Assembly: GCF_018413645.1 (NCBI RefSeq)
Contig: NZ_JAHCDA010000001.1
Location: 1,364,001-1,428,000, forward strand
Source of the DNA: Roseococcus pinisoli
GTDB lineage: Bacteria > Pseudomonadota > Alphaproteobacteria > Acetobacterales > Acetobacteraceae
Length of the DNA: 64,000 nt
Direction: 5' to 3'
Shown: positions 54,617-62,245 of the stretch, piece after piece
Layout: each line of letters begins with the position of its first letter
Position numbering within the stretch: the stretch's first letter is position 1
Notes under the pieces: generated by a model
What the model was told of the DNA's origin: nothing
Database searches by the model: none
Seen by the model: only the letters and a program-made list of their open reading frames with translations
Program-made: the position numbers and the translations under genes

Positions 54617-55311
54617 CCGACATCCCCTATCGCAACGGGCTCATCATCGGCGCCGGACCCGGCATCAGCGGATCCCTCACCCGGCTGCTGCGCGCGGCCG
54701 GGATTCCGGTCGTGGTCGCCGCGCGGCAGGTCGACCGGCTCGCGCCGCTGGTCGAGGCCGGCGCCGTCGCGCTGCCGGTCGATGCCAGCGACGCCGGGCA
54801 GGTGGAACGACTCTTCGCCGAGACGGAGGCGAGGATCGGCGCGCCGGAGATCGTGATCTACAACGCCAGCGGCCGCGTCCGCGGCCCCATCGCCGAGCTC
54901 GATCCAGCGGAGGTCGAGCGGGCCGTCGCCGTCTCGGCCCTGGGCGCCTTCTACACGGTGCAGCAGGCCGCCAAGCGCATGGTGCCGGCGGGGAAGGGCG
55001 CGATTCTGCTCACCGGTGCGACCGCAGGGGTGAAGGGCTTCGCTCTCTCCGCGCCCTTCGCCATGGGCAAGTTCGCGCTGCGGGGCCTGGCGCAGAGCGC
55101 GGCGCGCGAGCTATCGCCGCAGGGCATCCATGTCGCCCATGTCGTGGTCGATGGCGGCGTGCGCGCCGCCCACCGTCCGGACCCGGCGGACCGGCCGGAC
55201 AGCACGCTCGATCCCGACGCTGTCGCGCAGTGCTATCTAGACCTGCTGCGCCAGCATCGCAGCGCCTGGTCCTGGGAAATCGAGGTCAGGCCCTGGGTGG
55301 AGAAGTTCTGA
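54613..55311 (+). CDS. SDR family protein with Phe at the catalytic Tyr position
   Basis: 232 residues. The glycine motif is IGAGPGISG (about residues 12-20), and NASG replaces NNAG. At the active site, Thr/Ser lies in LTGATAG, but YxxxK is read as APFAMGKFALRG, so Tyr is Phe while Lys is kept. This matches an SDR subgroup of uncharacterised bacterial proteins. Without the Tyr hydroxyl, standard hydride-transfer chemistry should be impaired. It is coupled to the DOPA-dioxygenase-like gene, suggesting a linked role. Confidence 0.88.
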   Translation: MTDIPYRNGLIIGAGPGISGSLTRLLRAAGIPVVVAARQVDRLAPLVEAGAVALPVDASDAGQVERLFAETEARIGAPEIVIYNASGRVRGPIAELDPAEVERAVAVSALGAFYTVQQAAKRMVPAGKGAILLTGATAGVKGFALSAPFAMGKFALRGLAQSAARELSPQGIHVAHVVVDGGVRAAHRPDPADRPDSTLDPDAVAQCYLDLLRQHRSAWSWEIEVRPWVEKF

Positions 55312-55330
55312 CGTCGCCGGCGTGTGATCA

Positions 55331-55358
55331 GACCGTCGGCGCCTTCGCGCCGTCGGTC
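55331..55358. terminator. hairpin between convergent SDR and lepA genes
   Basis: GACCGTCGGCGC (55331-55342) pairs with GCGCCGTCGGTC (55347-55358) around CTTC, with one T-T mismatch. No T-run is present on either side, so it may be a weak bidirectional terminator. Confidence 0.5.
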
Positions 55359-55365
55359 ATCCCGC

Positions 55366-57171
55366 TCAGCTGTCCATCTTGAGGGCGGCGATGAAGGCAC
55401 TCTGCGGAATCTCGACCTTGCCGAACTGCCGCATGCGCTTCTTGCCTTCCTTCTGCTTGTCCAGAAGCTTGCGCTTGCGGGAGATGTCGCCGCCGTAGCA
55501 CTTGGCGGTGACGTCCTTCGACATGGCGGAGATGGTTTCGCGCGCGATCACCCGGCCGCCGATCGCGGCCTGGATGGGGATCTTGAAGAGCTGGCGGGGA
55601 ATCAGCTCCTTCAGCTTCTCGCAGATCTGCCGGCCACGGCGGTCGGCCTGGTTGCGGTGCGCCATGAAGGAGAGCGCATCGACCGGCTCGGCATTCACGA
55701 GGATGGAGATCTTCACGAGATCACCGGCCTCGTAGCCCTCCATCGAATAGTCGAAGCTGGCATAGCCGCGGCTGATGGACTTGAGGCGATCGTAGAAGTC
55801 GAAGACCACCTCGTTCAGCGGCAGCATATAGACCGCCATGGCGCGGGTGCCGACATAGGTCAGCTCCACCTGCCGGCCGCGGCGCTCGTTGCAGAGGGTC
55901 AGCACGGGGCCGAGATATTCGTCGGGCACCATGATCGTGGCCTTGATCCAGGGCTCCTGGATCTCGGCGATCAGGGTGGGGTCCGGCATGTCGGCGGGGT
56001 TGTGGAGGTCTTCCTCCACGCCGCTGTTCAGCTTCAGCTTGTAGACGACGGAGGGTGCGGTCGCGATCAGGTCGAGGTCGAACTCGCGGGAGAGGCGCTC
56101 CTGCACGATCTCCAGGTGCAGCAGGCCGAGGAAGCCGCAGCGATAGCCGAGGCCGAGCGCCGCCGAGGTCTCCATCTCGTAGTGGAAGCTGCTGTCGTTC
56201 AGCCGCAGCTTGCCCACGCTCTCGCGCAGCTTCTCGAAATCGTCGGCATCGACGGGGTAGAGGCCGCACCACACCACGGGAATGCTGGGCTTGAAGCCGG
56301 GCAGCGCCTCGGTGGCGGGGTTGCGGTCGTCGGTGATGGTGTCGCCGACATTGGTGTCGGCCACCGTCTTGATGGCGGCGGTGACGAAGCCCATCTCGCC
56401 CGGCCCGAGGCTCTCGCAGGCCACCATCTTCGGCGTGAAGTAGCCCACCTGCTCCACGGTATGGACGGCGTTGTTCGACATCATGCGGATGCGCTGGCCC
56501 TTCCGCAGATGGCCGTCCTTCACGCGCACGAGGACCACGACGCCGAGATAGGCGTCGTACCAGCTGTCGACCAGCAGGGCGGTCAGCGTCTTGGAGGCGT
56601 CGCCCGTGGGCGGCGGCAGGCGGGTGACGATGGCCTCCAGCACGCCCTCGATGTTGAGGCCGGTCTTGGCGCTGATCATCACCGCGTCGGAGGTGTCGAG
56701 GCCGATCACGTCCTCGATCTGCTGCTTCACCCGGTCCGGCTCGGCGGCGGGGAGGTCGATCTTGTTGAGCACGGGCACGATCTCGTGCCCCGCATCCAGC
56801 GCCTGATAGACATTGGCCAGCGTCTGCGCCTCGACCCCCTGGGAGGCGTCGACCACCAGCAGGGAGCCCTCGCAGGCGGCCAGCGACCGGCTGACCTCAT
56901 AGGCGAAGTCCACATGGCCCGGCGTGTCCATGAGGTTCAGCGTGTAGGTGTTGCCGTCCTTGGCCGGGTAGCTGATGCGGACGGTCTGCGCCTTGATGGT
57001 GATGCCGCGCTCGCGCTCGATGTCCATGTTGTCGAGCAGCTGTTCCTTCATGTCCCGCGCGGCCACGGTTCCGGTCGACTGAATCAGCCGGTCGGCGAGC
57101 GTGGACTTCCCATGGTCGATATGCGCGACGATGGAGAAGTTGCGGATCAGGTTCAGCGGAGTCTCGGTCAT
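55366..57171 (-). CDS. lepA: elongation factor 4 (LepA)
   Basis: 601 residues from the ATG at 57171 ([20 protein letters not shown]); the frame stays open upstream, but only this start matches the family. Ribosome-dependent GTPase that back-translocates stalled ribosomes and aids 30S assembly. G1 AHIDHGKST (residues 16-24), G3 DTPGHVDF and G4 NKIDLP are intact. The LepA-specific C-terminal domain ends [15 protein letters not shown]. It converges on the second atypical SDR gene and diverges from a Bug protein gene. Confidence 0.99.
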   Translation of the reverse strand: MTETPLNLIRNFSIVAHIDHGKSTLADRLIQSTGTVAARDMKEQLLDNMDIERERGITIKAQTVRISYPAKDGNTYTLNLMDTPGHVDFAYEVSRSLAACEGSLLVVDASQGVEAQTLANVYQALDAGHEIVPVLNKIDLPAAEPDRVKQQIEDVIGLDTSDAVMISAKTGLNIEGVLEAIVTRLPPPTGDASKTLTALLVDSWYDAYLGVVVLVRVKDGHLRKGQRIRMMSNNAVHTVEQVGYFTPKMVACESLGPGEMGFVTAAIKTVADTNVGDTITDDRNPATEALPGFKPSIPVVWCGLYPVDADDFEKLRESVGKLRLNDSSFHYEMETSAALGLGYRCGFLGLLHLEIVQERLSREFDLDLIATAPSVVYKLKLNSGVEEDLHNPADMPDPTLIAEIQEPWIKATIMVPDEYLGPVLTLCNERRGRQVELTYVGTRAMAVYMLPLNEVVFDFYDRLKSISRGYASFDYSMEGYEAGDLVKISILVNAEPVDALSFMAHRNQADRRGRQICEKLKELIPRQLFKIPIQAAIGGRVIARETISAMSKDVTAKCYGGDISRKRKLLDKQKEGKKRMRQFGKVEIPQSAFIAALKMDS

Positions 57172-57306
57172 CCGCGGGAGATAGGGCCAAAGTGGGCCCA
57201 GCGAAAGCGGCCGTTTGCGCGAAGAGAGGTTTCCCTTCCAGGGACGCCCGGCATGCCGCAGCATGACGGCATGACCGGGAAGAAATCCCGGCTGGAGAAA
57301 CGTCCG

Positions 57307-58281
57307 ATGACCCTTCACCGCCGCGCGGCCCTGCTGGCCGCCCCCTCCCTCATCCTCGGCGCCAAGGCCCTGCACGCGCAGGATTTTCCGACGCGCCCCA
57401 TCCGCATGATCGTGCCCTATACCCCGGGCGGCGTCTCGGACATCACGGCCCGGCTGATCGCCGAGCCCATGTCGGCCGCGCTCGGCCAGCCCGTGCCGGT
57501 GGAAAATCGCGCGGGGGCGGACGGCGTGATCGGCACCGACGTCATCGCGAAATCGGCGCCGGACGGGCATACGCTGGGCCTCGTCTCGGTCGGCCATCCG
57601 GTGAATGCGGCGCTCTACCGGCTGCCCTTCGACACGATGCGCGACTTCACCTTTCTGACGCTGACCACGCGCACGCCCCTGGTCTTCTGCACGGCGCGGA
57701 GCTTCGTGGCGAACACGCCGGCCGAGCTGGTGGCCTACGCCCGCACCAGGCCGGCCGGCCACATCACCTATGCCGCGACGGCGGGCGTGGTGCGCCTCGC
57801 CCCGGTGATCTTCGCCCAGCGTAACGGCATCGAGATGACCTACGTGCCCTATCGCGGCAGCACCCAGGCGCATCCGGACCTGATCTCGGGCCGGGTGGAC
57901 GTGATGTTCGACACCGTCTCGGCGGCGCTGCCGCATATCCAGTCCGGCGCCCTGAAGGCGCTGGCAACGACGGGCGCCACGCGCTCGGCCCTGCTGCCCG
58001 ACGTGCCGACGCTGGGCGAGGCCTTCATGCCGGGCTTCGAGGCCACGACCTGGGGCATGGTCCTGGCGCCGGCGGGCTTGCCCGTGCCGGTGGTCACGCG
58101 GTTGCACCGCGAGATCGTGGCGGCGCTGCAGCGCCCGGAGGTGGTGGACCGCCATCGTATCCTGGGCGCCGAGGTCTCGACGCTCACGCCCGAGCAGAGC
58201 CGCGACTTCACCCAGTCCGAGATGGAGAAATGGGGTGCCGCGGCGCGCGCGGCGGGGATCGAACCGCAGAATGCCGGCTGA
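57307..58281 (+). CDS. Bug/TctC family periplasmic substrate-binding protein
   Basis: 324 residues from the ATG at 57307; an ATG at 57271 is in frame but gives a less typical signal peptide. Signal sequence [21 protein letters not shown], then [33 protein letters not shown] and PDGHTLGLV, all Bug hallmarks. It is an orphan: no tctA or tctB lies nearby, as is usual for the many Bug paralogues in such genomes. The ligand is probably a carboxylate. A 6-bp hairpin (CCGGGA/TCCCGG, 57274-57290) precedes the gene. Confidence 0.93.
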   Translation: MTLHRRAALLAAPSLILGAKALHAQDFPTRPIRMIVPYTPGGVSDITARLIAEPMSAALGQPVPVENRAGADGVIGTDVIAKSAPDGHTLGLVSVGHPVNAALYRLPFDTMRDFTFLTLTTRTPLVFCTARSFVANTPAELVAYARTRPAGHITYAATAGVVRLAPVIFAQRNGIEMTYVPYRGSTQAHPDLISGRVDVMFDTVSAALPHIQSGALKALATTGATRSALLPDVPTLGEAFMPGFEATTWGMVLAPAGLPVPVVTRLHREIVAALQRPEVVDRHRILGAEVSTLTPEQSRDFTQSEMEKWGAAARAAGIEPQNAG

Positions 58282-58409
58282 CGGCAATCGCGGTTAAGTC
58301 TTTGCCATCATGGCGAAACCCCCGGCATCGCCGGGGTGAATCCGATTGTGGGCGGGGGAGGCGCGGTGGTAGATTCCCCGAACGATGGCTGGTCATGGAG
58401 AGCGGCTGA

Positions 58410-58730
58410 ATGCGTAAGACCACGGTTGTTCTGCTGGCAGGCGTCGCCCTGATCGGCGCCGGCTGCACCAACCCCTACGATCCCGGCCAGCGGGCGCTCG
58501 GCGGCGCCGGAATCGGCGCGCTCAGCGGCGCGGCCATCGGTGGCCTGGCCGGCGGCGGCCGCGGTGCGGCGGCGGGTGCGCTCATCGGCGGCGCCGGCGG
58601 CGCGCTGGTCGGCGCCGCCACCACGCCCACGCCTCCTCCGCCCCCGGCCTATGGCTACGGCTATCCCCCGCCGGGCTACGTGCCGCCGCCGCCGGCCCCC
58701 GCGCCCTATGGCTACGGCTACGGGAAGTAG
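58410..58730 (+). CDS. glycine-zipper lipoprotein
   Basis: 106 residues. A lipoprotein signal (VVLLAGVALIGAGC, lipobox IGAGC region) is followed by a glycine-zipper membrane hairpin (about residues 31-70, repeats of GxxxG such as GAAIGGLAGG) and a Pro/Tyr/Gly-rich tail with a repeated YGYGYP-like unit. Likely an outer-membrane-anchored YMGG/Rick_17kDa-type small envelope protein. Function unknown. The repetitive codon pattern is caused by the Gly/Ala and Pro/Tyr composition rather than transfer. Confidence 0.85.
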   Translation: MRKTTVVLLAGVALIGAGCTNPYDPGQRALGGAGIGALSGAAIGGLAGGGRGAAAGALIGGAGGALVGAATTPTPPPPPAYGYGYPPPGYVPPPPAPAPYGYGYGK

Positions 58731-58802
58731 CCCTCTCCCGCCCCGGTCGACGGGGCGGGCCGATTTCGGCAGCCTGGGCGGGTTCTCCTCGAAGGATCCG
58801 CC

Positions 58803-59189
58803 ATGCCCAAGCGCGCCATTTCCAGCGACAAGGTGTTCAAGCCCAGCCTGCCCTTCGCCCAGGCGACGGAGGCGGGTGGCTTCGTCTTCGCCTGCTCGAC
58901 CGGCCGCGACGTCGAGGGCCGCTTCGCCATCGGCGACGTCCGCGCCCAGACGCAGCAGACCATCGACAATATCCGCGCGCTGATCGAGGCCGCCGGCGGC
59001 ACGCTTAAGGACGTGGTGAAGTGCACCGTCTATGTGACGGATCGCGAGGATTGGGCGCCGATGAACGAGGTCTATTTCGTCAATTTCGCCGAGGACCCGC
59101 CGCACCGCGTCTCCTGCATCGTTTCGGGCCTGGGCTCGCCCGACTGCCTCGTGGAGATCGATGCCACGGCCTATCTGGGGAAAGCTTAG
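58803..59189 (+). CDS. RidA family protein
   Basis: 128 residues, the standard YjgF/YER057c/UK114 trimer subunit. RidA deaminates reactive 2-aminoacrylate and related enamines. The catalytic Arg is in the DPPHRVSC stretch (about residue 104) and the family Cys and Glu-Ile strand (LVEIDATA) close the pocket. It carries the substitution pattern of Rid subfamilies other than archetypal RidA, so its preferred imine is unclear. Converges on the glycosylase gene with a 4-base overlap. Confidence 0.92.
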   Translation: MPKRAISSDKVFKPSLPFAQATEAGGFVFACSTGRDVEGRFAIGDVRAQTQQTIDNIRALIEAAGGTLKDVVKCTVYVTDREDWAPMNEVYFVNFAEDPPHRVSCIVSGLGSPDCLVEIDATAYLGKA

Positions 59190-59869
59190 GCCGTCGGCCG
59201 GCGCACGCGCTTCGCGGCGGGGCGCGGCTCCGTCGCCGCCTCCGCCGCCTTCCGCTTCTTCCCCTCGTCCGAGGCGCGCCACAGATACCAGGCCGCGACG
59301 CTCCGCCAGGGCTTCCAGGCCTCGCCGATCGCGGCCAGCTCCTTCGGCTTGAGCTGTGTTTCCGCGCCCGTGAGCAGCTTCCAACCGTCGCGCACGCCGA
59401 AATCGTCCACGGGCAGGATGTCCGTTCGGCCCAGGGTGAACATCAGCATCATCTCCACCGTCCACTGGCCGACGCCGCGGATGGCGACGAGGCGGCGGAT
59501 CAGCGTCTCGTCGTCGATCGCCGCGGCCTCCTCCAGGCTCGGCACCAGGCCGCCTACCGTCTTCTCGGCGATGTCGCGGATGGCGGCGACCTTGGAGCCG
59601 GAGAAGCCGCAGCCGCGCAGCGCCTCGGGCGGCAGGTCGAGCACGAAGCGGGGCGGCGGGAAGCTGTCATGGGGATACAGCGCGGCGAAGCGGCCCAGGA
59701 TCGCCTCGGCCGCGCGGGCATGCACCTGCTGGTGCGCGATGGCCTGCACCAGCGCCTCATAGGGCTCGCGCGGCAGCACCTCCATGGTGCAGGGGCCGAC
59801 GCGCTGGATGAGTGGGCGCAGGGTCTTGTCGCGCAGCAAGCGACGCTCGGCGGTCTGCCAGTCGGCCAT
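59186..59869 (-). CDS. DNA-3-methyladenine glycosylase II (AlkA-type HhH-GPD)
   Basis: 227 residues from the ATG at 59869. The helix-hairpin-helix is IRGVGQWTVEMMLM (about residues 122-135), followed by the catalytic Asp in ILPVDDFGVRDG (about 143-154). The N-terminal helices contain AIAHQQVHARAAEAI. It removes alkylated purines in base-excision repair. It is the short type without the AlkA N-terminal domain, and has a basic tail (AKRVRRP) that may aid DNA binding. The gene is 2 bases downstream of the permease gene. Confidence 0.93.
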   Translation of the reverse strand: MADWQTAERRLLRDKTLRPLIQRVGPCTMEVLPREPYEALVQAIAHQQVHARAAEAILGRFAALYPHDSFPPPRFVLDLPPEALRGCGFSGSKVAAIRDIAEKTVGGLVPSLEEAAAIDDETLIRRLVAIRGVGQWTVEMMLMFTLGRTDILPVDDFGVRDGWKLLTGAETQLKPKELAAIGEAWKPWRSVAAWYLWRASDEGKKRKAAEAATEPRPAAKRVRRPTA

Positions 59870-59871
59870 GG

Positions 59872-61266
59872 TCACCTCAGGAAGATCAGCGTCAGCGTGC
59901 CGACCAGCATCACGAGCGCCATGGAAGGCAGCATCACGCGCCATACCTGCCCGGGCCGCGTGCGGTCGGCCAGGAGCGCGCAGAGCATGGCGGTGCCGGC
60001 GATGCTCATGCCCGCGCCCGCGCCGCTCGTGAAGTTGTGCAGCGCTGGCGCCAGCAGCTGCGGCAGGCCCAGCTGCGCCCCGAGCGCGACCTGGACCGGC
60101 ATTAGCGCCGCGTTGCCCCCCACGTTGCTGCCGGTGATGAAGCCGGCGAGGAAGCCGATCGGCACCAGCGCATAGGCCGCGAAGTCGCCGGTGCTCTCGA
60201 TCAGCGATTGCGCGAGGGCCTGCGCCACGCCGCCGCCCGCCAGCCATCGGCCGAGCAGGACGTAGAGCATCATGGCCGCCGCCGGCCGCAGGGCGCGGTG
60301 CAGCGCGGTGCTGACCCGCGCCAGGCCCTGCGGCTGCGCGGCAAGCAGGCCGAGCGCCACGATCCACAGCACGACGGCGACATGGGTGATGGGAAAGCCG
60401 GGCAGCTCCGGGAAGGGCCGGAAGGCTGGCGGATTCGGCACGAGCCGCGCGGCGAGCAGGCAGACCGTCACCAGCAGATAGGGCCAGCTCGCCCGCAGCG
60501 CCGTGGCGAGGTCGCGCGGCCGGTCGGCGCGCCAGAGCGCCCAGACGGCCACGATCCCGCTCGCCACCACACCGACCGTTTCGAAGGGCAGGATCCTGTG
60601 CAGCGCGACCAGCAGCACGGCCAGCGTCACGAGGATCAGCGCCTGCATGGCCTTCTCGCGCGGCGGCGCCGGATAGCCGGCCTTGGCCTGCAGCCACCAG
60701 AGCACGGGGGCGAGGGTCAGCAGCCAGGCCGCATTGGGCCAGGCGACCAGCGCGACCATGTCCTGCGCCGGCACACCCGCCAGCACCGCGCCCAGCGCCG
60801 AGCCCGGCCCCAGCCCGCCCCAGGGCACCAGCACCAGCGCCTGCATCGCCAGCGCGACCGCGACCGCGCCGCCGATCCGCATGCCATGCAGCGCGGAGAG
60901 CGCGAAGACGGCGCCGACGGCGAAGCCCGTGACGCTTTCGAGGAAGGCGCCGAGCGGCAGGGCGACGGCGAAGATCCGCGCGGGCGTCGGCGCGCGCGGC
61001 GCGGCCATGCCCTGGCTCCGTACCACTGCCGTGTGGAACAGCAGCCCGCCGCTCACCACGGCGATGGGCTGGAAGGCCAGGAAGGCGGCGCGCGGGCTTT
61101 CGTGCAGCAGGATGCCGATCAGCGTCGCGCTCTCGGGCATCGTCACGGCGATCGCGGGCAGGGCGGCCAGCAGCGCGATGCCGCAGGCGGCCAGCGGGCC
61201 CATGCGGCCGCTGGCCAGCAAGGCGAGCAGCAACAGCAGTGGCGCAGCCTGAAGCGCAAGGGTCAT
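59872..61266 (-). CDS. L-lactate permease family transporter
   Basis: 464 residues with about 13 hydrophobic segments. Motifs such as ESVTGFAVGAVFALSAL (about residues 112-128), PWGGLGPGSALGAVLAG and GFITGSNVGGNAALMPVQ (about 380) match the LctP/LldP family, which imports lactate or glycolate with protons. It is about 80 residues shorter than E. coli LldP, with a compact N-terminus. Its stop lies just before the AlkA-type gene, perhaps by chance. The substrate may be another 2-hydroxy acid. Confidence 0.85.
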   Translation of the reverse strand: MTLALQAAPLLLLLALLASGRMGPLAACGIALLAALPAIAVTMPESATLIGILLHESPRAAFLAFQPIAVVSGGLLFHTAVVRSQGMAAPRAPTPARIFAVALPLGAFLESVTGFAVGAVFALSALHGMRIGGAVAVALAMQALVLVPWGGLGPGSALGAVLAGVPAQDMVALVAWPNAAWLLTLAPVLWWLQAKAGYPAPPREKAMQALILVTLAVLLVALHRILPFETVGVVASGIVAVWALWRADRPRDLATALRASWPYLLVTVCLLAARLVPNPPAFRPFPELPGFPITHVAVVLWIVALGLLAAQPQGLARVSTALHRALRPAAAMMLYVLLGRWLAGGGVAQALAQSLIESTGDFAAYALVPIGFLAGFITGSNVGGNAALMPVQVALGAQLGLPQLLAPALHNFTSGAGAGMSIAGTAMLCALLADRTRPGQVWRVMLPSMALVMLVGTLTLIFLR

Positions 61267-61294
61267 CGGCGGCGCGCCCCCCGCGCGCGGAATA

Positions 61295-62221
61295 TCATCG
61301 TCGTCTGGCCTCGCTGATACTGATCATCACGGCGCCGGAAAGGATGACCGCGGCACCGAGCCAGGTCCAGCCGTCCGGCACCTCGCCCCAGAGGATCCAG
61401 CCTACCGCCGCGATCACCACGAGGCGCAGGTACTGGAACGGCGCGACCGCGCTGGCCTCGCCGGCCCGCAGCGCCTCGGTGACCAGCCAGATGATGCCGG
61501 GGGTGACGAGGCCGAAGACCGCCAGGATCGCGACGTCGCCCAGGTTCAGCGGCGTCCAGCCCGCGATGGCGAAGGGCAGGGTGCAGGCCGAGGTGACCAG
61601 CCCCACCCAGGCGAGCACCGTCTCCGTCCGCTCGGTGCGGGAAAGGCTGCGCGAGGTCAGGGTGATGCCGCACCAGGCGAGCGCCGCGCCCAGCGCCACC
61701 AGCGCGCCGGTTAGCGGGACGTCGGCGCCGGGCCGCAGCATGACGGCCACGCCGAGCAGCCCGGCCAGGGTTCCCGCCCAGCGCGCGCGGTCCACCCGCT
61801 CGCCCAGCACGGGGCCGGCCAGCAGGGTCGTGAACATCACATTGGTGAAGGACAGCACCGTGGCCGTCGCGAGGTCGAGGAAGGCGAAGGAGAGGAAGTA
61901 GAGGCCCCAGGTCGTGGTCGAGCAGAGGCCGCGCATCAGATGCATGCCCGTGCGCCGCGTGTGGAAGACGGCAAGGCCGCCGCTCAGCACCAGCGGCAGA
62001 ACCCAGAGCAGCTGGCCCATCGAGCGCGCGAAGAGCTGCGTCGAGGTGGGCACGCCGCGATCGTTCAGCCAGCGGATGAACAACGCCTCGGCGGCGAAGA
62101 GGACAGCGCTCAGCGACATGAGAATCGCGCCGCGGAGATTGGCCGGCAAAGCCGCGAAGCGCGAGGTCATGGCCGCGATGGTGGCGCCGAGAAGCTTGCG
62201 AAGCAACGTCCGCCCGGTCAT
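61295..62221 (-). CDS. EamA/DMT family transporter
   Basis: 308 residues with ten membrane helices in two EamA repeats (about 28-160 and 170-305). The ATG at 62221 has an AAGGAG site; the ATG at 62170 is an alternative. Typical features: AILMSLSAVLFAAEALFIRWL in helix 1 and GLVTPGIIWLVTEALR and APFQYLRLVVIAAVGWILWGE in the second repeat. Substrate unknown (metabolite export is common). Only 24 bases separate it from the divergent prpE-type gene. Confidence 0.9.
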   Translation of the reverse strand: MTGRTLLRKLLGATIAAMTSRFAALPANLRGAILMSLSAVLFAAEALFIRWLNDRGVPTSTQLFARSMGQLLWVLPLVLSGGLAVFHTRRTGMHLMRGLCSTTTWGLYFLSFAFLDLATATVLSFTNVMFTTLLAGPVLGERVDRARWAGTLAGLLGVAVMLRPGADVPLTGALVALGAALAWCGITLTSRSLSRTERTETVLAWVGLVTSACTLPFAIAGWTPLNLGDVAILAVFGLVTPGIIWLVTEALRAGEASAVAPFQYLRLVVIAAVGWILWGEVPDGWTWLGAAVILSGAVMISISEARRR

Positions 62222-62222
62222 T

Positions 62223-62239
62223 TTCTCCTTCGAGGAGAA
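62223..62239. promoter_or_regulatory. palindrome formed by two opposing ribosome-binding sites
   Basis: TTCTCC-TTCGA-GGAGAA is a perfect inverted repeat filling most of the 24-base gap between two divergent start codons. Each arm is the Shine-Dalgarno of one gene, so the promoters of both genes must lie inside the opposite coding region. Confidence 0.7.
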
Positions 62240-62245
62240 CGATCC

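Noticed and set aside
55324-57306. Open frame running through the region opposite lepA and into the Bug protein
   Set aside because: Only the part from 57307 encodes a recognisable protein; the upstream part is the lepA complement.
58410-58730. Possible tandem DNA repeat in the glycine-zipper gene
   Set aside because: The periodicity follows Gly/Ala and Pro/Tyr codons of a low-complexity protein and is not an independent DNA repeat.
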